Source of the DNA: Vibrio tapetis subsp. tapetis | Lineage (GTDB): Bacteria > Pseudomonadota > Gammaproteobacteria > Enterobacterales > Vibrionaceae | Assembly: GCF_900233005.1 (NCBI RefSeq) | Contig: NZ_LT960612.1 | Location: forward strand, 1,550,001-1,614,000 | Length of the DNA stretch: 64,000 nucleotides | Direction of reading: 5' to 3' | In this document: positions 17,786-25,035 of the stretch, in pieces | How positions within the stretch are numbered: position 1 is the first letter of the stretch | Layout of the letters: each line of letters starts with the position of its first letter | Made by a program: the position numbers and the translations under genes | The notes under the pieces: model-generated | Database searches by the model: none | The model's input: the letters and a program-made list of their open reading frames with translations, nothing else | What the model was told of the DNA's origin: nothing

Positions 17786-18070
17786 ATGACGACGATAGTG
17801 CAGCACGATCAGGAAAAGAATGAATTTCGCATCGAAGTGGCGACAAATGAGTGGGCAAAGGTCAGTTATAGATTGGTTGATGATGTTGCCTATATTGACC
17901 ACTCTTCTGTTCCTTCTATCTTACGGGGGCAGGGTAAAGGCGCAGTAATGATGGAAGCGGATTTGCCAGAAATAGCACGTCTTAAATGGAAAATTGTGGC
18001 GGAATGCAGTTACGTAAAACATTATTTAGATAAACATAGCCAGTGGAATCACCTGCTATATCAAGGTTAA
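17786..18070 (+). CDS. Small GNAT-like N-acetyltransferase domain protein
   Basis: The start at 17786 (MTTIVQHDQEKNEF) follows GGAGCGAGAG; the frame extends 15 codons further upstream without a better site. The 94-residue protein resembles the small acetyltransferase-like family of E. coli YjdJ (COG2388). Acetyl-CoA pyrophosphate loop LRGQGKGAVMM is near residues 46-56 and a CSYVKHYLDKHSQW tail matches the conserved C-x-Y-x3-Y-x3-H pattern. Members of this family are short and lack the full GNAT fold. Substrate unknown. It stands 55 bases before the nucleotide phosphorylase gene on the same strand, so the two may be co-transcribed. Confidence 0.75.
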   Translation: MTTIVQHDQEKNEFRIEVATNEWAKVSYRLVDDVAYIDHSSVPSILRGQGKGAVMMEADLPEIARLKWKIVAECSYVKHYLDKHSQWNHLLYQG

Positions 18071-18128
18071 GAAGTCAGCGCTGATCCTGTAATATAATGA
18101 ATGTTGAATAAGGTACTAAGGAGCTGTG

Positions 18129-18956
18129 ATGTTTTGGACTAAGGCGCGAGAAGTCAGCCAACGTGCGATGGAAAACGAAACGTTAGTTCCTATTGCGTCG
18201 AAGGCCTTTTACTTTGAAAGTGAAGGGTACCGATGTTTTGGGCATACGCTCAGTGATAATATTCGTAAGAAGCCGGTGGCGCATTTTTCCGATAACCCAA
18301 AAGCCGTGCGTAACCCATTTTTGCCTTATGAAAAGGCGATGTATGTTTCCGAAGCCGGTGATGATCATGTTTGCATACTCAATAAGTTTCCCGTGATCAC
18401 CCCGCACCTTTTGATTTGTACTCGCCAATACGCCCAACAGAACCAGTTGCTTGACCTGTCTGATTTTACTGCATGGTTGATGGCATTTAAGTTTGAACCA
18501 AACGTTACGCCTCTGCCAAACGAAAGTCACGATGCTGACGATGTGTTGGGATTCTTTAATGGCGGCGTTATGGCAGGGTCAAGCCAACCTCATCGACATA
18601 TGCAAGTCGTGAAATCTCAAATCCCTTTTGAACAGGCGATTGCAAACGGTGAGTTGCCTTTTCCGCATCAGTTATCACTCATTAGTGAATTAAACCCGAA
18701 TAAAATACATCAAGGGTATCTTGAGATGATGTCTGAATTACATTTATTACCAGAGCACGATGATGGGATTTGCAAGCCTTATAATTTGTTGCTCACGAAG
18801 CGCTGGATGCTTATTGTTCCGAGGAGTGTCAACCAAGTGGGGGGCATGTATGCCAATGGTATTAATTTTAGCGGCCGCTTTGTCGTGAAAAATGAAGCGC
18901 AATTGCAATGGCTAAAACAAAGCGGTGTGTTGGCGTTTTTAGGGCAATGTACGTAA
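18129..18956 (+). CDS. ATP adenylyltransferase / Ap4A phosphorylase-like protein
   Basis: Start chosen at the ATG at 18129, seven bases after AAGGAG; a GTG three bases earlier is possible. The 275-residue protein matches the two-part ATP adenylyltransferase family (yeast Apa1/Apa2 type). It has an N-terminal DUF4922-like domain and a HIT-like catalytic segment SSQPHRHMQVVKS (about 156-168), whose HxHxxV histidine forms the nucleotidyl intermediate. The tail LTKRWMLIVPRS is also typical. Such enzymes cleave diadenosine tetraphosphate by phosphorolysis. The stop codon lies inside a 9-base-pair hairpin that probably ends the transcript. Confidence 0.82.
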   Translation: MFWTKAREVSQRAMENETLVPIASKAFYFESEGYRCFGHTLSDNIRKKPVAHFSDNPKAVRNPFLPYEKAMYVSEAGDDHVCILNKFPVITPHLLICTRQYAQQNQLLDLSDFTAWLMAFKFEPNVTPLPNESHDADDVLGFFNGGVMAGSSQPHRHMQVVKSQIPFEQAIANGELPFPHQLSLISELNPNKIHQGYLEMMSELHLLPEHDDGICKPYNLLLTKRWMLIVPRSVNQVGGMYANGINFSGRFVVKNEAQLQWLKQSGVLAFLGQCT

Positions 18957-18964
18957 CATTGCCC
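18942..18964. terminator. Stem-loop at the end of the adenylyltransferase gene
   Basis: GGGCAATGT (18942-18950) and ACATTGCCC (18956-18964) form a perfect 9-base-pair stem around ACGTA. It overlaps the stop codon and sits between convergent genes. No long T tract follows, so efficiency is uncertain. Confidence 0.55.
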
Positions 18965-18992
18965 TTAGAGAAAGGCCTTGAATATTGGTGTG

Positions 18993-19598
18993 TTAGTTGA
19001 CTTTCATTAAGCTGTTAAGTGCCGATGAGCAAGCTTGCTGCTTAAACGTTTCAGTATTGTGATTTGGGTACAGTAACAAAAACTCAGCATTAGAAAATAT
19101 GCTGTTTTGTGCCATCAGAGCAAGATAATCTAAGGGCATATCAATCACGATACTCTCATGCAGACACTGGTCAAAGAAGTCATAAAGGTACTGGTGTAAC
19201 TCCTTGAATATAGCCATAGTGTGAGCTTTGTCATCGACTTTGTTTGTAAGCGCTTCAATATTTAAATAGTAGCGTTGCAAAAAGCGTAAAGCGTTTGGAT
19301 TATTAAGGAACCATTCCAATGCCTTTAGCCATAGAGTTTGCCCTTTAGAATATAAATCGCCGTCGAGATCTTGGTTTATCTCAACACTCAGTTGGGTCTT
19401 TATTTCCCGATACAACTCATCACAGAGGAGTTGTTTGTTAGCAAAGTGATGAAATAACGTACCTGTTGCCACACCGGCTCGTTTTGCAATGCTGGCGGTT
19501 GAAGTATTGGTTATGCCATTCTCGACGAAAGAGGACAGCGCTGCTTCAAGAATCAGCGCCTTCTTTGAGGGATTAACCGCCTTATTACTGTCAGTCAT
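18993..19598 (-). CDS. TetR-family repressor, partner of the aldehyde dehydrogenase
   Basis: The 201-residue protein has an N-terminal TetR helix-turn-helix (about 13-60; SIAKRAGVATGTLFHHFANK) and a helical ligand domain. Its ATG overlaps the TAA of the aldehyde dehydrogenase gene by one base (TAATGA), so the two are co-translated. Upstream of that operon lies a 22-base palindrome suited to TetR binding. This points to self-regulation of an aldehyde-responsive operon; the inducer is unknown. Confidence 0.88.
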   Translation of the reverse strand: MTDSNKAVNPSKKALILEAALSSFVENGITNTSTASIAKRAGVATGTLFHHFANKQLLCDELYREIKTQLSVEINQDLDGDLYSKGQTLWLKALEWFLNNPNALRFLQRYYLNIEALTNKVDDKAHTMAIFKELHQYLYDFFDQCLHESIVIDMPLDYLALMAQNSIFSNAEFLLLYPNHNTETFKQQACSSALNSLMKVN

Positions 19599-21043
19599 TA
19601 TCGTAAAAAAACCTTCTGCAGGAGTTTGGTCATTAAATCACGATTTTTGAGCAGTAGTGCACTACGTGGTAACCACGAGGCGGTATGAAAGACCGTTTTA
19701 CTGTGAGAAAACGTTTTAAATCCTTCGATACCGTGATAGCTCCCCAGGCCTGAATGACCGATACCACCAAACGGGGCATCTTCGGCAGCCACGTGCAATA
19801 AAGTATCGTTGATACTGAGTGCGCCACTGTGCACTTGATAGGTCGCGCGCTCAATCAACGCCTTGTCGTCGGACATGACATACAGTGCAAGCGGACGAGC
19901 ACGATTATCAATATATCGGAACGCTTCATCAATGTGATCATAGGTCATGATCGGTAAGAGGCTGCCAAAAATCTCATTCTTCATGATCAACATGTCATCG
20001 TTCACGTCGCTCACCAAGGTCGGCATCAAATCAGATGGGGTATTGGCTGTTGAATCCTGGCTAACAGGGTGCAGTTTGGCGCCTTGTTTTTCTGCATCCA
20101 CTAAGTAGCTTTGTAGACGGGATAATTGACGTTCATTGATGATGCAACCATGACGACTTGCTTGTACCTTTCCTCCATAGAAATGCTGGAATCGCTTAAT
20201 GTAAGTCTCGATGAACTCTTGCTGCCTAGACTGGGGCAGCCAAATATAATCTGGCGCGACACAAATTTGGCCTGCATTGACGGTCTTGCCCAGAATGATG
20301 CTATCAATTGCACTTTTCATTGATATTTGGTCATCAATGATCACTGGGGACTTACCACCTAACTCAAGGGTGATCGGAGTCAGGTTGTCTGCGGCGGCAC
20401 GGGCTATATGTTTTCCAACTTCAGTTGAGCCGGTAAAAAATAGATGATCAAACGGCAGTTTACTGAACGCACTAGATACTTCCATTTCGCCTTCAATGAA
20501 TATGACCTGATCATTGATGCTACTCAATATGTTCTTGAGCACTCGGTTGGTATTAGGTGTGAATTCACTCATCTTAATCATGACTCGATTGCCCGCAGCC
20601 AACGCGGTAATCGCAGGGTTGATGCTTAAATTAATCGGGAAATTCCAAGGAGTAATGATGCCAATCACGCCTAACGGTTGTTGATGAACCGTAACTTTCG
20701 AAGGGAACAACAGTAATCCAGCGTGACGTTTTTCTGGTTTGACCCACTTCTTTATGTGTTTGAGTGTGTAATTAGCGTGTTGAATCGTTGCGATGATATC
20801 GGCGAGTAAGCTATCAAATTGGCTGCGGTACCCGTAATCGTCACTTAAGGCCTGAATCAAGTTTTCTTTTTCTGCCAATAATACTTGTTTGATGACTGTA
20901 ATTGTTTCGATTCGGCTATCAATCGGCAAATATGGTGTTTGTTTGAATTGAGCACTCAGTGAATGGAAGTGTTCATTGAGCGCCTCAATTTGTGAGTCTT
21001 CATGCTGGGTATCTTGTTGAACGATCGTTTCGTGAACTGCCAT
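19598..21043 (-). CDS. Coniferyl-aldehyde-dehydrogenase-like NAD(P) aldehyde dehydrogenase
   Basis: This 481-residue aldehyde dehydrogenase has the general base Glu227 in TLELGGKSPVI and the nucleophile Cys261 in NAGQICVAPDY. The cofactor segments GIITPWNFP and FFTGSTEVGK are also visible. The short form, the APDY after the catalytic Cys and the hydrophobic C-terminal tail (SWLPRSALLLKNRDLMTKLL) resemble the CalB/fatty-aldehyde dehydrogenase branch, whose tail may bind membrane. It should oxidise an aryl or long-chain aldehyde to the acid. First gene of an operon with a TetR repressor. Confidence 0.87.
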   Translation of the reverse strand: MAVHETIVQQDTQHEDSQIEALNEHFHSLSAQFKQTPYLPIDSRIETITVIKQVLLAEKENLIQALSDDYGYRSQFDSLLADIIATIQHANYTLKHIKKWVKPEKRHAGLLLFPSKVTVHQQPLGVIGIITPWNFPINLSINPAITALAAGNRVMIKMSEFTPNTNRVLKNILSSINDQVIFIEGEMEVSSAFSKLPFDHLFFTGSTEVGKHIARAAADNLTPITLELGGKSPVIIDDQISMKSAIDSIILGKTVNAGQICVAPDYIWLPQSRQQEFIETYIKRFQHFYGGKVQASRHGCIINERQLSRLQSYLVDAEKQGAKLHPVSQDSTANTPSDLMPTLVSDVNDDMLIMKNEIFGSLLPIMTYDHIDEAFRYIDNRARPLALYVMSDDKALIERATYQVHSGALSINDTLLHVAAEDAPFGGIGHSGLGSYHGIEGFKTFSHSKTVFHTASWLPRSALLLKNRDLMTKLLQKVFLR

Positions 21044-21060
21044 AGTTTGTCCTTATAAAT

Positions 21061-21082
21061 AAACCGACTGATTAGTCAGTTT
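21061..21082. promoter_or_regulatory. Palindromic TetR operator before the aldehyde dehydrogenase operon
   Basis: AAACCGACTGATTAGTCAGTTT is symmetric at 9 of 11 base pairs (AAAC-N-GACT-N4-AGTC-N-GTTT). It lies 18 bases upstream of the dehydrogenase start, where a bound repressor would block transcription or initiation. The second gene of this operon encodes a TetR protein, the natural candidate ligand. Confidence 0.72.
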
Positions 21083-21227
21083 ATGGTGGTGCAAAATTTG
21101 GACAAGGTCAATAGGAAATTTGTACCATTGGATTAGAGGAGAAAAATCGCAATTTTTGGATAACGAGCTAACGTTAACAATATGCAGTTCAACAACAGAA
21201 CGACAGTCTGTTAAATGCGAGGCTAAG

Positions 21228-21974
21228 ATGAAAATTATTGGGTTGATGTTACTGACATTGGTTTGTCTTCCGTTGCAGGCGAAAGAAATAAAAGTAGGTA
21301 TATTTTATCTTGGGCCACACATGATTGTGAAGAGCGAAGATAGGGAACATCAAGGTTACGCCATCACGCATTTTAAAGATATTGCGTCAAAAATGAGCAT
21401 TGATAAAGTAACTTTCATGGCGTTTCCGTTTCCTAGAATGGTGTATGCCTTAGAGCATAATCAGATTGACGCGGCACTACTATTGGCTAAAAATAGCCAA
21501 CGCTCAGAGCGGTTTGTCTATCCTGAAGAACCGTACTACAGAACAACCCCTGGTATAGCGGTGAGAGAGGATTTCCCATTAAGTAGCATTGAAACGATTG
21601 AGGACATTCTGCCGTTTACTATCGGGATCACCGCAAAAGTCTACCGTACTCCTATGATGAGAGACGAAAGAATCAAGTACGATAGAGTGGCATCCGGTAA
21701 ACAAATTTATAAGCAACATTTTAGTAAACTAGAGGCGAGACGAATCGATGCGATTTACCTGCCTGACGTCGAGGGTCTTAAATATGAAGCAGATAAGCTA
21801 GGGTACGATCAGTTTCGCTACATGACGTTACCGGAACTTCCGACACTTGTGTATACCGTGTTTTCCAAAGAGTCGGCAAAAGTTTACCTTGAAGATTATC
21901 AAGATGCATTAAGGCAACAAAATTTGTCGTTGACCTATGAAGAGCTTGTGGAGAGCGAAAGTGACGGCATGTAG
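21228..21974 (+). CDS. Periplasmic amino-acid-type solute-binding protein (SBP_bac_3)
   Basis: Start chosen at 21228 because the signal peptide MKIIGLMLLTLVCLPLQA begins there and GAGG precedes it; the frame runs 36 codons further upstream without signal character. The 248-residue product resembles family 3 extracellular binding proteins (KEIKVGIFYLGPHMI at the mature N-terminus, then DAALLLAKNSQRSERFVYP in lobe 2). No transporter genes accompany it, as is common in Vibrio for orphan polar-amino-acid-like binding proteins. It may serve signalling or a remote permease. Ligand unknown. Confidence 0.78.
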   Translation: MKIIGLMLLTLVCLPLQAKEIKVGIFYLGPHMIVKSEDREHQGYAITHFKDIASKMSIDKVTFMAFPFPRMVYALEHNQIDAALLLAKNSQRSERFVYPEEPYYRTTPGIAVREDFPLSSIETIEDILPFTIGITAKVYRTPMMRDERIKYDRVASGKQIYKQHFSKLEARRIDAIYLPDVEGLKYEADKLGYDQFRYMTLPELPTLVYTVFSKESAKVYLEDYQDALRQQNLSLTYEELVESESDGM

Positions 21975-22007
21975 AGGGTAAGCCACCGAGAGCGGGGTAT
22001 CAATAGA

Positions 22008-22028
22008 GAGCCCCTAAAAATGGGGCTC
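22008..22028. terminator. Hairpin downstream of the solute-binding protein gene
   Basis: GAGCCCC (22008-22014) pairs with GGGGCTC (22022-22028) around TAAAAAT. The right arm is part of the 12-base sequence duplicated by the adjacent insertion sequence, so the element entered at the edge of this hairpin. No T tract follows. Confidence 0.5.
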
Positions 22029-22035
22029 CTAAGAC
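22024..22035. repeat. Target-site duplication, left copy
   Basis: GGCTCCTAAGAC occurs here and again at 23452-23463, directly outside the two ends of the insertion sequence. An exact 12-base direct repeat fits the 10-13-base duplications made by IS4-family elements. Confidence 0.9.
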
Positions 22036-23451
22036 TAATGCCACTCGCTTAAGAGCGAGTGGCATGTTTATTGGGGTATCGGGCTGGCTTTTTTAAAACC
22101 GCTCTGGGGTATGGTTTCCTTTTCCGTTTCTTGGGGAGAATAAGCCGCTTCCCATTGTCCCTGAGAGCTTTTAAGTTTTTTGGTATCGCTCCTGGACTTC
22201 GAGTGTCGCTCGCCCAAATCATCTCATCCATAATCAAAAATAAGGCATTAATGAAGCTGATCCGTAGAGGCTCAACTTCATGTTGTTTAGCCATCTCAGC
22301 CATTTCCAGCCTCACGATGTTATAGCTGGTTAATATTCCCCATAGCTCCTGATATATCCCGACTTTTTTCTTACTTCGTAATGTTGGTTTGTTTTGTAAC
22401 TGATACTGCTTTAGTTCGCCGTAACTGCGTTCGATTTCCCAACGCTCCCAATACACTTTAACTAAGTCATCAAACAGATAGCGCTCAGGGCATAAGCACG
22501 AAGTAATGAAGCCTTTGATTTCACCTTTAGGGGTTGGAATTAGAATAAGGCGTGCTTGCCATCTCTTGCCAAGATAGGGAGTCTGCTTTTGAGCTTGTGG
22601 TGAAACAGGCATCTCAATGAGATGATCATAATCAGTATAACTCTCGATTATGTCATAGCGCATTTTGGTTTTGATTGGTGTTAACCAGTGGCTGTTACTG
22701 CTAGCACCCTGCCAGCTGGTAAATAACTCCGCAGAAGTGAACCCTCTATCAAAAAGTGTTAATGAGTCATCTGGTGCTGACCCCACAAGTTGTTGGGCAT
22801 ATGATATTTCACTGTTTGTTACTGGTCCAAAAGCAGCATCGGACACAAGGTGGCTACGTGTAGACATTAATGTTACTGCCAACACGCTTGGAAATGATGC
22901 ACCTTTTTGAGCAAACCCAAAATGCTGATTTTCTTCGGTATTGTGAGTTTTGAAATACGTTCCATCGACACTAAGAAGCTTTAAGCCACAAACTTCGTCA
23001 AAGTCTGATTGTTGCTCCCACTGTTGGGCTGTAGTTTTAAATAAGTAACGCATAGGTTTATCGCCGAGGCGTTCTTTCCCCTTGATAATACTGCTTGTTG
23101 CCATAGGTGTGAGTTCACCATCTACATCAGGGAATGCTAACTCCAACTTGTCGCAGACATCTTGAATGGAGCGATTACGTTGGAGCCCAATCCCTAATAC
23201 TAACCAAACAGCTTGCTCTGCGGGGAGGCGTCGCTTTCTGAGCGATACTCGTCCAGTTTGTTGAACAGCTTCTTCAACCCATTCCCAAGGAATGTGTTTA
23301 TTAAACACATCGATTGGACGTTCGTGGCAAAACTCTGCGGTAACCTGTAACTCTTTTGAAAACTCAGACATAAAAAATCGGCCGTAACTTACGTTACGAC
23401 CGATTATGAGGCCTCTGGAGGATCGTTCAAGTAGCTAAACGATCGGCATTA
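22036..23451 (-). mobile_element. Complete IS4-family insertion sequence (1416 bp)
   Basis: The element is bounded by inverted repeats. The left end reads TAATGCCACTCGCTTA and the complement of the right end reads TAATGCCGATCGTTTA, identical at 13 of 16 positions. A 12-base direct repeat flanks both ends. It contains one transposase gene filling most of its length. Near the left end, CCACTCGCT/AGCGAGTGG (22041-22062) forms a 9-base-pair hairpin overlapping the transposase stop, a likely terminator. Intact ends, an open frame and an exact target duplication all suggest a recent insertion. Confidence 0.92.
22049..23371 (-). CDS. IS4-family DDE transposase
   Basis: 440-residue transposase. An N-terminal IS4-type domain (RRLPAEQAVWLVLGIGLQRN) is followed by the DDE catalytic core: first Asp in LLSVDGTYFKTH (about 130), second Asp in SLTLFDRGFTSAELF (about 205) and the Glu in YWERWEIERSYGELK (about 313). 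This last stretch exactly matches the IS4 signature Y-x2-R-x3-E-x6-K. The frame is intact, so the enzyme is probably active. It cuts and pastes the element whose ends are at 22036 and 23451. Confidence 0.95.
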   Translation of the reverse strand: MSEFSKELQVTAEFCHERPIDVFNKHIPWEWVEEAVQQTGRVSLRKRRLPAEQAVWLVLGIGLQRNRSIQDVCDKLELAFPDVDGELTPMATSSIIKGKERLGDKPMRYLFKTTAQQWEQQSDFDEVCGLKLLSVDGTYFKTHNTEENQHFGFAQKGASFPSVLAVTLMSTRSHLVSDAAFGPVTNSEISYAQQLVGSAPDDSLTLFDRGFTSAELFTSWQGASSNSHWLTPIKTKMRYDIIESYTDYDHLIEMPVSPQAQKQTPYLGKRWQARLILIPTPKGEIKGFITSCLCPERYLFDDLVKVYWERWEIERSYGELKQYQLQNKPTLRSKKKVGIYQELWGILTSYNIVRLEMAEMAKQHEVEPLRISFINALFLIMDEMIWASDTRSPGAIPKNLKALRDNGKRLILPKKRKRKPYPRAVLKKPARYPNKHATRS

Positions 23452-23463
23452 GGCTCCTAAGAC
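23452..23463. repeat. Target-site duplication, right copy
   Basis: GGCTCCTAAGAC is identical to 22024-22035. Removing the element and one copy joins the solute-binding-protein hairpin directly to the end of yegD, which restores a short, ordinary intergenic gap. Confidence 0.9.
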
Positions 23464-23467
23464 AAAC

Positions 23468-24820
23468 TTATTTAAAGCACAGTTCAGCCCAGTGAGTAAG
23501 ACCGGACGTAACAGAACCAAAGTAGTTACCACTTACCATAGGCACGTTTGGTAACTTCTCTTCGATTGCTTGGCGAAGTATTGGCGAACGAGCGGTACCA
23601 CCCGTTAGGTAGATAACGTCGGGCGTTTTTGCACCTTGTGTAAGCGCTTCGCTAATCAATTCGATCATTTTTTCTTTCGGTGCTTCTATGGCTTCAGCCA
23701 TTTGGCTCACGCTCACATCAATTTCCAAAGTTTCAGACAACAAATCAATATTGGCTAAATAATGGTTAGAGTTTGATAAAGCAATTTTGGCTTGTTCTGC
23801 TTGCCTTACAATGCTGTAGCCCAGAGTTTCTTGATACACCTTAAGCAGTCGATCAAGCTTTTCTGGCTCTTGGGCATCTTTTCTAAACTGCTTCAGTGCT
23901 TTTAGGTTTTCTCTGGCGTAAAAGTCACGTTGCGCTTCAACATTGTTAATGGCGATAGGGTTCCAAAACTGATTTAAAGGTATATCGATACCTGCATCGG
24001 TTTTACTGCCTTTTCCTAGTGGCGACATCAAATGTTTAAACGCCAAATAGATATCAAGGTCATTACCCCCAACGCGCTGACCGCTATGGGCCAATAAGCT
24101 GCTAGTTCTGTCAGGCTGATTAGCCCACGTTGGCCCCATTTCTATTAACGAGCAATCTGTTGTACCACCACCAATATCCACGACCAACACAGTTTGATCA
24201 TGTTTTAAACTGTTTTCGTAATCAAGCCCAGCGGCAACAGGTTCAAACTGGAATTCGATGTTCTTAAACCCAGCACGTAGCGCCGCTTTTCTAAGAATGT
24301 TTTCAGCCTGAATGTTGGCGTCTTCACCACCACGTCCATGAAAATTAACAGGGCGGCCAATCACCGTATCGGTAATCACCTGTTGAGTTTGAAGCTCACT
24401 TTTCTGCTTAATGTTGCTCATCATGGCACACACTAAATCTTCAAAAAATGAAATTTGAACTTCATGTAAACCACTTGCACCCAAAAAGGATTTGGGTGAC
24501 TTGACGTAATAGACTTCACGAGGGTCTTCTAGATACAAATCAAGTGCAGCTTGACCAAATAACAAATCACCTTTAAGAACTTCAATGTCTTCATCGCGGT
24601 TAAATGCGATAGAACGACGCAAGACTTGTTCTCCAACAGGGCTGCTCGGTGAGATGTTGTAATGGCGAAAAAGGTACTCAGATACCGCTTCTCGAGTAGG
24701 GGCGCATAGTGTTGAAGAAATAAAAGGGCTGTTGCCTTCTAAGTTAAGTAAATTTGGTTGGCCATTAACCATTGAAGCAACGGAACAATTGGCGGTGCCA
24801 TAATCGAAACCAATAAACAT
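23468..24820 (-). CDS. yegD: Hsp70-family chaperone-like ATPase YegD
   Basis: This 450-residue protein begins MFIGFDYGTANCSVASM, the phosphate-1 motif of the Hsp70/actin fold and nearly the same as the start of E. coli YegD, which also has about 450 residues. Phosphate-2 VLVVDIGGGTTDCSLIE (about 200) and the adenosine motif VIYLTGGTARSPILRQAI (about 410) are present. It lacks the Hsp70 substrate-binding domain, so it is not a normal DnaK. Its role is unknown. A second ATG one codon upstream (24823) is possible, but the spacing from GGGG favours 24820. Confidence 0.9.
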   Translation of the reverse strand: MFIGFDYGTANCSVASMVNGQPNLLNLEGNSPFISSTLCAPTREAVSEYLFRHYNISPSSPVGEQVLRRSIAFNRDEDIEVLKGDLLFGQAALDLYLEDPREVYYVKSPKSFLGASGLHEVQISFFEDLVCAMMSNIKQKSELQTQQVITDTVIGRPVNFHGRGGEDANIQAENILRKAALRAGFKNIEFQFEPVAAGLDYENSLKHDQTVLVVDIGGGTTDCSLIEMGPTWANQPDRTSSLLAHSGQRVGGNDLDIYLAFKHLMSPLGKGSKTDAGIDIPLNQFWNPIAINNVEAQRDFYARENLKALKQFRKDAQEPEKLDRLLKVYQETLGYSIVRQAEQAKIALSNSNHYLANIDLLSETLEIDVSVSQMAEAIEAPKEKMIELISEALTQGAKTPDVIYLTGGTARSPILRQAIEEKLPNVPMVSGNYFGSVTSGLTHWAELCFK

Positions 24821-25035
24821 CATTCAACCCCAAGTAAATAAAAGGCTGGCGATTCTACATCAATTCAAAATTCAACGCATCCGTTAATCGAAAGAAAACT
24901 AGGCATTATTCAATAATTTGCATTGCTTTTGTTCAGTTAGGGTCAATACTTAATTTCATAACCACAAAATAATAAATGCAATTACTTTGAGGTAGTTCAC
25001 TGAGCTGTACACAATGGTCTTAACGTAAACGTCAA

